From contig OZ024931.1 of NCBI GenBank assembly GCA_964017235.1, positions 121,469,530 through 121,533,529 of the forward strand: DNA of 64,000 bases, in the 5' to 3' direction. Positions 20,953-32,516 of the stretch are shown in pieces; position 1 is the stretch's first letter, and each line of letters begins with the position of its first letter. The stretch comes from Sabellastarte sp. h YS-2021 (lineage: Eukaryota; Annelida; Polychaeta; Sabellida; Sabellidae). Under the pieces are notes generated by a model. It saw only the letters and a list, made by a program, of their open reading frames with translations, did not search any database and was not told the DNA's origin. A program made the translations under genes and the position numbers.

Positions 20953-21449
20953 GTTAATAAAGTGCACAATTGGCAAGGTCACACAAGCTATAGCAATACC
21001 AAGAAGTTTTAGGTATATCTCTGACACACCCTACCTGGTGGGGCATATTTATACCACATCTGATGACACAATGACACTGATCAACTCTTGATTGCAATCC
21101 GTGCTTAACTCCAAATACTCATCATCTGACAAAAGTCAAGTCCTGCCAAAGTGGCTCCACTACCACATTGCAATTACCACCCACTCCTCAAGTGACATAT
21201 CTTCTCTTCCCATTCAAAGCCTGATTTATGGCAGTTAGCCTGAACAAAGGACAATGCATTATCAGTGGACCATTGAGCAGCCATTTCAAAGTCACTGTCA
21301 GCCCATCTCAAAGGACAAATTACAATTTCAATAGCATTCAGGCCACTGGGACTTACAACTACATGTATATATATAGGAAGGCAATTTCAATGATGCATGT
21401 TACACCCTACCAACACAGTGATTCTGTATTTTTGTGACCTTTATTCATC
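20953..21449. promoter_or_regulatory. Divergent A/B promoter, unit 5
   Basis: TATA for A at 21045-21053 and for B at 21366-21374. No indels relative to unit 3. Confidence 0.7.
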
Positions 21450-21848
21450 ATGGAATCTGGTATGGAACTTAATGATTATGAGTACAAAATGGACAGTAGC
21501 TTTGATACCACTGATTCAGATGATTATGGGCAGAACCTGTTAAATCAAATCAAACAAATGAACAAGAAGTTCAGACTTGCCTGTAAACAGGTGGTCTTAA
21601 TGAATAATGAAATAGAGTACCTGCAGAATCGATATGACAGAGCAGTTCAGCACAGCAACAGAAGCTACCGCTACTTTTTGAGACTCAAGATTGCTACCAT
21701 AGAAGGAACAAGGAACATGTTTTATGATTATGCCAGTCAACATGCTGACAAATTAGATGCTCTACACGAACAGCTTCTCACTGAAGGCATCATTGAGGAG
21801 GAATTAGACCTAGATGCTCTTGATGATGAAGACATTGAAAGCCCATAG
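21450..21848 (+). CDS. B gene, copy 5 (132-aa form)
   Basis: An in-frame 18-nt deletion removes six residues of the acidic stretch (TDSDDYGQ instead of TDSDFLTNDDDYGQ). The rest matches copy 4, including IEGTRNMF. The deletion removes the Phe-Leu pair that A and the longer B share, so if that acidic-hydrophobic motif contacts a partner this form may behave differently (inference). Confidence 0.86.
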   Translation: MESGMELNDYEYKMDSSFDTTDSDDYGQNLLNQIKQMNKKFRLACKQVVLMNNEIEYLQNRYDRAVQHSNRSYRYFLRLKIATIEGTRNMFYDYASQHADKLDALHEQLLTEGIIEEELDLDALDDEDIESP

Positions 21849-22747
21849 TTTTCCAAGATGACAAAATACAAGCATATTGGTATTATGCAACCTGTGATAA
21901 TTCTGAACATTCTACTTTGTAATTAAATAGAAACATGTTTCCATTGTGTATTTCACTCAATGTATTTATCTTATATCCTTGATATTAATTCTGTTGTGCA
22001 CGTCTTGTGTCTTACATAGCATTTCTTAATAAAATATTATGTTACCAATCTTATGTGTCTATCTACTCGTTACTTTATGTTTGATACAATACAAAATCTT
22101 AATTCTTATTTACACAAAATTCAATGACAGGTTTTAACTGAAAACTCAAATACTTTAGGTGAAGTCACTTTGCCAGCCTTATTCCTAAGCCTAGCACTAA
22201 TCATTCACTTTGCTACTGCTGCTGTTAGCACATAGTTTCTGGAATGTCACTCAAACTTTCAGTAAGTCTTGCTGATTTTTACTTACAAATGGCTGGGTTT
22301 ATGCTTGGGGTGAGGTTAAGGTCACTGCACAAATGCACGGGCCAAAATGGGGGTCAAAGTATCATACAGTGTTGTGCACCTCTCTGGGAGAGTCCAGTGG
22401 TGATCTGTAATTTTCAAGAGCTAATGTTTAGACAATTGTGATAAGGTGATTTTATATACGTCAAAGTAAATCCAGTACAGCAAACCTCACAAGAAATAAC
22501 TCTCAAGAAAGAGAAAACTTAATATGTAAAGATAAACTATCAAAACAAGATAATTTAACAGCACATGACCGTATTCATTTATCAACTAAAAGTTCTCAAG
22601 TTGTACAATTTATTAACTCATCTAGTTAGCAACTGAAGCATAGCTGTCAATAATAAAAATAAGTACAGTAGTCAGTTCCAGCAATGCTTATATATTTGTG
22701 ATATGAAAAATATGGCTCAAATAAGGCAGTAGAAACATTCTGGCAGA

Positions 22748-23480
22748 GCCAAGGTCAAAGGTCACACCAAGGTCACGCTATGATGCTTCACACCCACAAC
22801 CTTGAACCAACATATCTAACAAGTAACAATTCCCTACACCTTATGGTTTTTCAGACAAAGCCTGGACACTATTTTACAGGTCAAGGTCAATACAGCCAGG
22901 TTAAAGGTCAATTCAAGGTCACGCCATGACGCTACATACCTACACCACCCAAACCAATGTCCCTACCAAGTATCAACTTCTTGCACCTTATGGCTTCTGA
23001 GGTATAGCCTAGACAAGATTTTAAAGGTCAAGGTCATACACAGCTATGTCAAAAGTCAAATCAATCTCACACCATGACACTGCACACCTTCAACACCCTA
23101 CCAAAGTTTCTACAAAGTATCAACTTCCTACGCCTCATGCTTTCCAAGACACAATCAACAAAATTTAAAGGGTCAAGGTCTATACGGCAAGGTCAAAAGT
23201 TAAATCAATGTCACACCATGACACTGCATACCCACACCACTCAGCCAGTTTCCCTACAACAAATAAACTTTATACATCATGCAGCTTTTACAGATACAGA
23301 ACAGACAAGATTTGAAAGGTCAAGGTCACTAAAGCAAGGTCAAAGGTCAGGATCACAGCAAACCTTATCATTTGTAAGATACAGCCAGGACAACATTTTA
23401 AATGACAAAGCCACTAAGACAAGGTCAAATCATGGTCATACCATGATTTTCAAGGTCACTACAGCAAGGTCAAAGGTTAA
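22748..23480 (+). repeat. AGGTCA-rich spacer repeat, beta type, unit 5-6
   Basis: A beta-type spacer nearly identical to 19504-20238; the following sequence reads AAGTGTACACC where others read AAGTTTACACC. Confidence 0.88.
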
Positions 23481-23785
23481 ATCAAGTGTACACCACACCT
23501 TATAGTTTCTGAGATACAGACAGGACCAGACTTCTTCCCACCTGTCTGCCGGCCCAATTTCAAGGAAATTATGCAGCTAATATCAGTTATGTGGCTAGAG
23601 CACAGACACCAAAGTTTCTCAGTGGTTACATAAAACAGAAAATACAGTTTCAACAATACAACTTTTATTGATTCCATCAAATTGCTATTCATATTTACAC
23701 AGTGCAATATGGTTATAATGTCTTGATTATTATCACAGATAAATGCTAAGCATAGTATTCCAAAATTTCACTCATGCAACAACAA

Positions 23786-24196
23786 CTAACAATGGACATC
23801 AGCACCATCTAAGGCTTCTAAATCCAGTTCGTCTTCAATGATGCCTTCTCTCAATAGTTTCAGGTGCAACGCATCCAACTTATCAGCATGTTGGCTGGCA
23901 TAATCATAGAACATGTTTCGGATACCCTCCAGAGTAGCAATCTTCAGTCTCAAGAAGTAGCGGAAGCTCCTGCTGCTGCAATCCACAGCTCTGTCATAGC
24001 GGTTCTGTAGGTATTCTATTTCATTGTTCATCAGCACCACTTGTTTGCAAGCAAGTCTAAACTTCTTGTTCATCGGCTTCAGACTGTACAGTAACTTTTC
24101 ACCATAGTCATCATCATCCAAAAAATCAGACACACTGCTGTCCATGCTACTTTCCATCTCCAGTTCATAATCACTAATTTTCATATCTGACTCCAT
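23786..24196 (-). CDS. A gene, copy 6: small acidic helical protein of unknown function
   Basis: 136 aa with Lys6 as in copy 5 and a private Gln-to-Pro change just before the core (LKPMNKKF against LKQMNKKF). A proline at the start of the predicted helix may disturb folding. TATA at 24289-24297. Confidence 0.84.
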   Translation of the reverse strand: MESDMKISDYELEMESSMDSSVSDFLDDDDYGEKLLYSLKPMNKKFRLACKQVVLMNNEIEYLQNRYDRAVDCSSRSFRYFLRLKIATLEGIRNMFYDYASQHADKLDALHLKLLREGIIEDELDLEALDGADVHC

Positions 24197-24693
24197 GTTA
24201 ATAAAGTGCACAATTGGCAAGGTCACACAAGCTATAGCAATACCAAGAAGTTTTAGGTATATCTCTGACACACCCTACCTGGTGGGGCATATTTATACCA
24301 CATCTGATGACACAATGACACTGATCAACTCTTGATTGCAATCCGTGCTTAACTCCAAATACTCATCATCTGACAAAAGTCAAGTCCTGCCAAAGTGGCT
24401 CCACTACCACATTGCAATTACCACCCACTCCTCAAGTGACATATCTTCTCTTCCCATTCAAAGCCTGATTTATGGCAGTTAGCCTGAACAAAGCACAATG
24501 CATTATCAGTGGACCATTGAGCAGCCATTTCAAAGTCACTGTCAGCCCATCTCAAAGGACAAATTACAATTTCAATAGCACTCAGGCCACTGGGACTTAC
24601 AACTACATGTATATATATAGGAAGGCAATTTCAATGATGCATGTTACACCCTACCAACACAGTGATTCTGTATTTTTGTGACCTTTATTCATC
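24197..24693. promoter_or_regulatory. Divergent A/B promoter, unit 6
   Basis: TATA for A at 24289-24297 and for B at 24610-24618. Confidence 0.7.
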
Positions 24694-25092
24694 ATGGAAT
24701 CTGGTATGGAACTTAATGATTATGAGTACAAAATGGACAGTAGCTTTGATACCACTGATTCAGATGATTATGGGCAGAACCTGTTAAATCAAATCAAACA
24801 AATGAACAAGAAGTTCAGACTTGCCTGTAAACAGGTGGTCTTAATGAATAATGAAATAGAGTACCTGCAGAATCGATATGACAGAGCAGTTCAGCACAGC
24901 AACAGAAGCTACCGCTACTTTTTGAGACTCAAGATTGCTACCATAGAAGGAATAAGGAACATGTTTTATGATTATGCCAGTCAACATGCTGACAAATTAG
25001 ATGCTCTACACGAACAGCTTCTCACTGAAGGCATCATTGAGGAGGAATTAGACCTAGATGCTCTTGATGATGAAGATATTGAAAGCCCATAG
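24694..25092 (+). CDS. B gene, copy 6 (132-aa form)
   Basis: Carries the 18-nt in-frame deletion, with Ile in IEGIRNMF. The end of this gene (GAAGATATT codons) matches the alpha units, while its start matches beta units. It therefore marks the left edge of the higher-order duplicate, where beta and alpha sequence are joined. Confidence 0.86.
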   Translation: MESGMELNDYEYKMDSSFDTTDSDDYGQNLLNQIKQMNKKFRLACKQVVLMNNEIEYLQNRYDRAVQHSNRSYRYFLRLKIATIEGIRNMFYDYASQHADKLDALHEQLLTEGIIEEELDLDALDDEDIESP

Positions 25093-25987
25093 TTTTCCAA
25101 GATGACAAAATACAAGCATATTGGTATTATGCAACCTGTGATAATTCTGAACATTCTACTTTGTAATTAAATAGAAACATGTTTCCATTGTGTATTTCAC
25201 TCAATGTATTTATCTTATATCCTTGATATTAATTCTGTTGTGCACTTCTTGTGTCTCACATAGCATTTCTTAATAAAATATTATGTTACCAATCTTATGT
25301 GTTTATCTACTCGTTACTTTATGCTTGATACAATACAAAATCTTAATTCTTATTTACACAAAATTCAATGACAGCTTTTAACTGAAAACTCAAATACTTT
25401 AGGTGAAGTCACTTTGCCAACCTTATTCCTAAGCCTAGCACTAATCATTCACTTTGCTACTGCTGCTGTTAGCACATAGTTTCTGGAATGTCACTCAAAC
25501 TTTCAGTAAGTCTTGCTATTTTTACTTACAAATGGCTGGGTTTATGCTTGGGGTGAGGTTAAGGTCACTGCACAAATGCACGGGCCAAAATGGGGGTCAA
25601 AGTATCATACACTGTTGTGCACCTCTCTGGGAGAGCCCAGTGGTGATCTGTAATTTTCAAGAGCTAATGTTTAGACAATTGTGATAAGGTTATTTTATAT
25701 ACATCAAAGTAAATCCAGTACAGCAAACCTCACAAGAAATACCTCTCAAGAAAGAGAAAACTTATGTAAAGATAAACTATCAAAACAAGATAGTTTAACA
25801 GCACATGACCATATTCATTTATCAACTAAAAGTTTTCAAGTTGTACAATTTATTAACTCATTTAGTTAGCAACTGAAGCATAGCTGTCAATAATAAAAAT
25901 AAGTACAGTAGTCAGTTCCAGCAATGCTTATATATTTGTGATATAAGAAATATGGCTCAAATAAGGCAGTAGAAACATTCTGGCACA

Positions 25988-26717
25988 GTCAAGGTCAAAG
26001 GTCACACCAAGGTCATACTATGATGCTTCACACCCACAACCTTGAACCAACATATCTAACAAGTAACTACACCTTATGGTTTTTCAGACAAAGCCTGGAC
26101 ACTATTTTACAGGTCAAGGTCAATACAGCCAGGTTAAAGGTCAATTCAAGGCCACGCCATGACGCTACATACCTACACCACCCAAACCAATGTCCCTACC
26201 AAGTATCAACTTCTTGTACCTTATGGCTTGTGAGATATTGCCTAGTCAAGATTTTAAAGGTCAAGGTCATACACAGCTATGTCAAAAGTCAAATCAATCT
26301 CACCCCATGACACTGCACACCTTCAACACCCTACCAAAGTTTCTACAAAGTATTAACTTCCTACGCCTCATGCTTTCCAAGACACAATCAACAAAATTTA
26401 AAGGGTCAAGGTCTTTACCGCAAGGTCAAAAGTTAAATCAATGTCACACCATGACACTGCATACCCACACCACTCAGCCAATTTCCCTACAACACATAAA
26501 CTTTATACACCATGCGGCTTTTTCAGATACACCACAGACAAGATTTGAAAGGTCAAGGTCACTAAAGCAAGGTCAAAGGTCAGGATCACAGCACACCTTA
26601 TCATTTGTAATATACAGCCAGGACAACATTTTAAATGACAAAGCCACTAAGACAAGGTCAAATCATGGTCATGCCATGATTTTCAAGGTCACTACAGTAA
26701 GGTCAAAGGTTAAATAA
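25988..26717 (+). repeat. AGGTCA-rich spacer repeat, alpha type, unit 6-7
   Basis: Partner of 6157-6883 at +19,831, including the same AGGCCACG loss of one half-site. Confidence 0.9.
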
Positions 26718-27018
26718 AGTTTACACCACACCTTATAGTTTATGAGATACAGACAGGACCAGACTTCTTCCCACCTGTCTGCCGGCCCAATTTCAAGGAA
26801 ATTATGCAGCTAATATCAGTTATGTGGCTAGAGCACAGACACCAAAGTTTCTCAGTGGTTACATAAAACAGAAAATACAGTTTCAACAATACAACTTTTA
26901 TTGATTCCATCAAATTGCTATTCATATTTACACAGTGCAATATGGTTATAATGTCTTGATTATTATCACAGATAAATGCTAAGCATTGTATTCCAAAATT
27001 TCACTCATGCAACAACAA

Positions 27019-27429
27019 CTAACAATGGACATCAGCACCATCTAAGGCTTCTAAATCCAGTTCGTCTTCAATGATGCCTTCTCTCAATAGTTTCAGGTGC
27101 AACGCATCCAACTTATCAGCATGTTGGCTGGCATAATCATAGAACATGTTTCGGATACCCTCCAGAGTAGCAATCTTCAGTCTCAAGAAGTAGCGGAAGC
27201 TCCTGCTGCTGCAATCCACAGCTCTGTCATAGCGGTTCTGTAGGTATTCTATTTCATTGTTCATCAGCACCACTTGTTTGCAAGCAAGTCTAAACTTCTT
27301 GTTCATCTGCTTCAGACTGTACAGTAACTTTTCACCATAGTCATCATCATCCAAAAAATCAGACACACTGCTGTCCATACTACTTTCCATCTCCAGTTCA
27401 TAATCACTAATTTCCATATCTGACTCCAT
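27019..27429 (-). CDS. A gene, copy 7: small acidic helical protein of unknown function
   Basis: Reference 136-aa protein, partner of copy 3 at +19,831. TATA at 27522-27530. Confidence 0.85.
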   Translation of the reverse strand: MESDMEISDYELEMESSMDSSVSDFLDDDDYGEKLLYSLKQMNKKFRLACKQVVLMNNEIEYLQNRYDRAVDCSSRSFRYFLRLKIATLEGIRNMFYDYASQHADKLDALHLKLLREGIIEDELDLEALDGADVHC

Positions 27430-27926
27430 GTTAATAAAGTGCACAATTGGCAAGGTCACACAAGCTATAGTAATACCAAGAGGTTTTGGGTATATCTCTG
27501 ACACACCCTACCTGGTGGGGCATATTTATACCACATCTGATGACACAATGACACTGATCAACTCTTGATTGCAATCCGTGCTTAACTCCAAATACTCATC
27601 ATCTGACAAAAGTCAAGTCCTGCCAAAGTGGCTCCACTACCACATTGCAATTACCACCCACTCCTCAAGTGACATATCTTCTCTTCCAATTCAAAGCCTG
27701 ATTTATGGCAGTTAGCCAGAACAAAGGACAATGCATTATCAGTGGACCATTGAGCAGCCATTTCAAAGTCACTGTCAGCCCATCTCAAAGGACAAATTAC
27801 AATTTCAATAGCACTCAGGCCACTGGGACTTACAACTACATGTATATATATAGGAAGGCAATTTCAATGATGCATGTTACACCCTACCAACACAGTGATT
27901 CTGTATTTTTGTGACCTTTATTCATC
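27430..27926. promoter_or_regulatory. Divergent A/B promoter, unit 7
   Basis: TATA for A at 27522-27530 and for B at 27843-27851. Partner of 7599-8095, with the same private variant CTTCCAATTC. Confidence 0.7.
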
Positions 27927-28343
27927 ATGGAATCTGGTATGGAACTTAATGATTATGAGTACAAAATGGACAGTAGCTTTGATACCACTGATTCAGATTT
28001 TCTGACCAATGATGATGATTATGGGCAGAATCTGTTAAATCAAATCAAACAAATGAACAAGAAGTTCAGACTTGCCTGTAAACAGGTGGTCTTAATGAAT
28101 AATGAAATAGAGTACCTGCAGAATCGATATGACAGAGCAGTTCAGCACAGCAACAGAAGCTACCGCTACTTTTTGAGACTCAAGATTGCTACCATAGAAG
28201 GAATAAGGAACATGTTTTATGATTATGCCAGTCAACATGCTGACAAATTAGATGCTCTACACGAACAGCTTCTCACTGAAGGCATCATTGAGGAGGAATT
28301 AGACCTAGATGCTCTTGATGATGAAGATATTGAAAGCCCATAG
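27927..28343 (+). CDS. B gene, copy 7: small acidic helical protein of unknown function
   Basis: 138 aa, same protein as copy 3. DIRS copy 2 begins ~15 nt after the stop, so the native AATAAA is at 35173-35178, 6.8 kb away. The flank differs from copy 3 by one base (AAGGTGAC against AAGATGAC). Confidence 0.88.
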   Translation: MESGMELNDYEYKMDSSFDTTDSDFLTNDDDYGQNLLNQIKQMNKKFRLACKQVVLMNNEIEYLQNRYDRAVQHSNRSYRYFLRLKIATIEGIRNMFYDYASQHADKLDALHEQLLTEGIIEEELDLDALDDEDIESP

Positions 28344-28394
28344 TTTTCCAAGGTGACAAAATTGAAAATTTTATTTTAAATGTAGCTTTTATAA

Positions 28395-28597
28395 GCTACA
28401 ATACTTACCTATTGAAACAGAGTGCTATTCCGTTGACCACCGGAAAAGCTGCCAACGGGTAGAAAGTTGGAAACTTTCCCGGCCGAGTGCGGGGAGAGGT
28501 CTCCCCGGAGCCGGCTCACTTCACCGGATACACCGGTACAGAGATGACCGGATATATGACGACTGCGCAGCAGATCACGTGATTCTTCCTTCTTTCT
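28395..28597. repeat. DIRS copy 2 left inverted terminal repeat
   Basis: Partner of 8564-8766 at +19,831; inverted match to about 34800-35002. Confidence 0.88.
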
Positions 28598-28661
28598 GTT
28601 GGGATCCATCCCCGGCAGTGAGGTGTCGGTAAGCGGGGACGGACCGGGAGGGCCTATATCT

Positions 28662-28761
28662 GTTTCAATAGGTAAGTATTGTAGCTTATAAAAGCTACAT
28701 TTAAAATAAAATTTTCAATTTTATTGCGCTACAATGTACTTACCTATTGAAACAGAGTGCT
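28662..28761. repeat. DIRS copy 2 internal complementary region
   Basis: Same composite of both element ends as at 8831-8930, with the same circle-junction complement. Confidence 0.9.
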
Positions 28762-29248
28762 GAATTCCAACATCTTGGATGGTGGGAAGACAGCTCACTG
28801 ACTAGGATCCGGTGAAGAGCCATGAATGGTGAAGGAAGGAGACCCGGACTCAGCATCCGTGCCGGTATGTTGAAGAGCCGGTAGGAGGGGTGTGCTCTTC
28901 TGGGAATCTTGGGAAGGCTCTGGAGGAAGTTGTCCGGTAGACTGAAGCCCATCAGGGAGGCACTCCATAATGGCTGCAACGATAAAAAATAAGAGAAAAA
29001 TTAAGAGAAGATAAGGGAATTGTGAGTTAACGAAAAATTAACGACAATTCTATGACAAAAGGCTGAGTAAAGAGAAAAAAGGGACACCTCAAATTAACTC
29101 AGGTTAGTTATGGAAGATATGAAGTAGAGATAATTACCTTAAATGGTAGGAAGCCATGCTCTACGTGGTCAGGGTTCTGACCGGCCCCATCTGCTGGATG
29201 TGTCGTCTGGTAGCCCCCCCCCCCCCTCTTTTGGAGGTGAGAGTCCTG

Positions 29249-30328
29249 CTAGGGAGGAGTCACTACTTGTTGAGCAGCCACAAAGGATCCCAGATGGAAG
29301 GATAGGTCTTTTTGATTCTGGCCTGAAAGATCCTTGAGGTAGAAGGATGTAAAAGTGTTATGAGATTTCCAATGACATGCTTGGAGGATCTGGTCCATGG
29401 AGACACCCCCATAAAAAGCTTTGGAAGCAGCAAATGCTCTGACGTCATGGGCCTTAACCCCTAGTAGGTCCATGTCCGAATTTTCCACTCTTGAATAACA
29501 ATATTTAATGGTGTTTTTAATCCAAGATGATATGGTGGAGCACTGGATATCCTTGGAGTGGCCTTGTTTATAAGAGACAAATAACAAGGCTTTATCCTGT
29601 CTTAAATCTGCTGTGAGTTTAAGGTAGGTAGAGAGGGCCCTCACGGGGCATAGTAGGGCGTCCTCGTTAGAGTCGTTTTGTGGAGTTGCAAGAGCGGGAA
29701 TAACCACTGGAGATACTGCTTGGTTTCCTTCCTTAGCTAGTTGGTTCTTGGCGATAAAGGAAGGAGAGGGGGTGAGTTGAATTTGGTCCCATTTGCCGAG
29801 GCATAATAACCCGTCTAAAGTCCAGGCGTGTATTTCGCTGCGCCTTTTTCCTGATGCTAGGGCTAGGAGAAAAACTGTTTTCCAGGTAACATACTTCAAG
29901 GGAGCCTCCTGTAATGGTTCAAAAGGAGGTTGTTTGAGCTGGTGTAGGACTATGGAAAGATCCCACTTGGGTAAGTTCCTGGAACTTTTCGGCTTATCCC
30001 TATGGGAGCTGGCAATAAGTCTGGCTAATTCTGTATTGTTGCTGATATCCAATGGAACATTTCCTAATGTGTCAGCAATTGCTGTCCTATATCCCTCAAT
30101 GGTGGATGGGCGTCTGTCCTTCTCATTGAAGAGAAAGCACATGAATTCGCATATATGTTTTATAGAAGGAGACCTGAAGTCCACCTGTTGTTCGATGCAC
30201 CACCTTTCGAAAACTGACCATTTTGAGGCGTAGATGGCTCTAGTAGAGAGTCTTTGAGGTGCAGCAATTCTATCTGCCACCTCTGCGGTAAAGCCTTGGT
30301 TCTGGAGGGCTGTGCTCCTAGATACCAT
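29249..30328 (-). CDS. DIRS copy 2 tyrosine recombinase (integrase)
   Basis: 359 aa from the Met at 30328; the same protein as in copy 1 in all motifs (GKRRSEIHAW, HDVRAF, CHW, FYLKDL). The frame remains open upstream to a Met at 30454, where it overlaps the RT/RNase H frame. No lesion, in contrast to the damaged RT beside it. Confidence 0.88.
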   Translation of the reverse strand: MVSRSTALQNQGFTAEVADRIAAPQRLSTRAIYASKWSVFERWCIEQQVDFRSPSIKHICEFMCFLFNEKDRRPSTIEGYRTAIADTLGNVPLDISNNTELARLIASSHRDKPKSSRNLPKWDLSIVLHQLKQPPFEPLQEAPLKYVTWKTVFLLALASGKRRSEIHAWTLDGLLCLGKWDQIQLTPSPSFIAKNQLAKEGNQAVSPVVIPALATPQNDSNEDALLCPVRALSTYLKLTADLRQDKALLFVSYKQGHSKDIQCSTISSWIKNTIKYCYSRVENSDMDLLGVKAHDVRAFAASKAFYGGVSMDQILQACHWKSHNTFTSFYLKDLSGQNQKDLSFHLGSFVAAQQVVTPP

Positions 30329-32516
30329 GCGTGGAGGTTGAGGGATTCCGGGTGAGTGTGGAATTGGTTGTTCAGTGGTTGTTTGAGTAGAGAGCGAATT
30401 GGTGGGAGTTGTCTCGGGATGTCGAGTGACAGTTCCACCAGGTCCCAAAACCACTGCACTGTTGGGACAGTAGTTTCTGGACCACTCTTGGTAGCAATGC
30501 TGTCGGAGGGAATGCGTACCCTATCATGTTCTTCCAGGAGATGTTTAGCGCGTCCACCGCCCAAGCCTGTGGGTCCGGGATTGGAGACACATAGGTTGGA
30601 AGTTTGGTGTTCAGGTTGGTGGCAAACAGGTCTATTTGTGGTCGTTCCCAAAGTAGGGAGATCCTTGTGAAGATATGAGGAGCCAAGGACCATTCTGTGT
30701 GTTGGATTTGGTTTCTCCTGGAGAGGCCGTCCGCAATAACATTGAGAGAACCTGGGACGTGCCGTGCTCTGAGTGTTATTTGGTGCTTGTTGCACCATGT
30801 GAGTAGTCTCCACATGAGGGCACAAAGTTCGGTGGAGTGGGTTCCCCCCTGTTTGTTTATGTGGGCTACCACAGTTGTGTTGTCTGATGCTACCAGCACT
30901 TGTTTCTTGTGGCATTGGTGCGAGAAGTGTTGTAGGGCTAGGATTACTGCCTTTAGTTCCAGTACGTTTATGTGAAGGCATTTTTCTATTTGAGACCATA
31001 GACCTCCGACGGAGTCGTGATTTAAGTGAGCGCCCCAGCCTGCGTTTGATGCGTCTGTAAAGATTAGAATGTCGTGATCTCTGGGGTGTAGGAATTCTCC
31101 GACTAGGACGTTTTGGGGATTTAGCCACCATTCCCCGTGTTGTTTCATTCTGTGAGTCCAAGGAATTGGAGAATTCAAGGGCATCGGAGCTCTCCAGTGA
31201 GTCTTGAGATGCCATTGAAAAGGTCTCATGTGTATCCTGCCCAGTTTCACAGTTTTCTCCGTGGATGCAAGTAATCCAATGATGGACATAAGTGTCCGTG
31301 CACTGAGAGTCGATCTCGTCGCGATTGCGTTGAATGTATTTTGGATCTTGCTCCATCTGTCTTTTGTGGGTTTGACCAGGCCTTGGTCCAACGCAAAATG
31401 GTAGCCTATGAAGTCGAACCTCTGCTGGGGGGTGAGCTCCGATTTCTTGAGGTTTACGATGAACCCCAGGCTTCGAACCAGGGAGAGAAGTTTTGTTGTG
31501 TTTTCCTGAGCCTCTGGCTGAGAAGTGGCTCGTATTAACCAGTCGTCTAAGTATTGGTGTAGACGGATGTCTTGTTTTAAGGCCAGGAGCTTTACCTCCT
31601 TCACTAGGGAGGTAAAAACTAGGGGGGCCGTGGCCAGTCCGAAAGGAAGGCTGGTGAACTGGTATGTGGTTCCCTTGTGGTGAAACCTGAGGAACTTTCT
31701 TGATTGAGGGTGAATGGGGATGTGTAGATATGCATCTGACAGATCTATTCAGGTGACCCATTCTCCTTGTCTGAGCGATGTGCGGATAGATTCTGGAGTT
31801 TCCATCTTCAACTTGGAGACTCTTAGGTATTGGTTTAGGGAGCTGAGATCTATGACGGGTCTCCATTTGTTCCCTGGTTTTGGAACTAAGAACAGTCGGC
31901 TGTAGAACCCGAGACTGTCTTGTTTGTTTACTTTTTCTATTGCGTTTTTGGTTAGAAGATCCAGAATAGAAGTCGACAAGGCATTATCTTTGTCGGCGTC
32001 GTTGTATTCGCTGTGGATGCAAGGTGTTCTGGACAACTTGGGATGGTCCCTGAACGGTAGGCGGTAACCCTGTCTTAAGAGGTCCAGTTGAAAGGGGTGA
32101 GCGCCTTGTTGTTCCCAATGTTCTACAAACCACTTGAGTCTGCCTCCTACAGGGAGGTCTTTTATGTTTTCTTGGATATATAAAGGTACCTTGCCTAACT
32201 GTACACTCGGAGTCTTTACCCCCTCCGGTGGGGTGTTTTTGCTCAGAGTCACTTGCCTCTCTGGGAGGCCACTGCTCCCGGGATGGTTGAGTGGTTTGTG
32301 GGGATCCCAAGGAAGCCCTGAAGGGGTTGAAGGAAGTTGTCCATGATTGAGTGGGGGAGAGGATTGAGGAGTGTCATTGGTTTTGTGTTTGTTGTTGGCT
32401 CTGGTTGCCACTGATGTTTTTACCTCTACCCCTGCGAGCTCCTCTGCCTTTGTTGCTACCACGAAAACCACCCCTGTGTGGTTGTTGCTGTGGGTAGAAT
32501 TGAGGGGGCATGACAT
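30160..32516 (-). pseudogene. DIRS copy 2 reverse transcriptase/RNase H, broken
   Basis: Has the same in-frame TGA (31749-31751) between GEWVT and IDLSDAYLHIP. From the Met at 31604 the frame is continuous through YLDDWLI and all of RNase H (TDASNAGWG, LELKAV, SDNTTVV, IADGLSR) to about 30455. There a 37-nt deletion, between ACCAC and TGCACTG, removes the LILIAPGWP part and shifts the frame, ending at 30372. It is therefore disabled at a different place from copy 1. Confidence 0.88.

Larger units (their letters stand above)
5262..21359. repeat. Higher-order duplicated block, left copy (contains DIRS copy 1)
   Basis: Positions from about 5.1 to 9.3 kb recur at exactly +19,831. After element-internal indels the offset becomes +19,798, and after the SINE, which only this copy has, +19,640, continuing to the point where the right copy is cut by the 41.0 kb retrotransposon. 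The left boundary falls inside the second B gene, because the frameshift there is not shared by the right copy; the right boundary cannot be placed because all units are alike. Confidence 0.8.

Noticed and set aside
30160..31866. A 568-codon frame across DIRS copy 2
   Set aside because: It is mostly an out-of-frame reading of RT/RNase H that rejoins the true frame only after the 37-nt deletion; not a genuine fusion protein.
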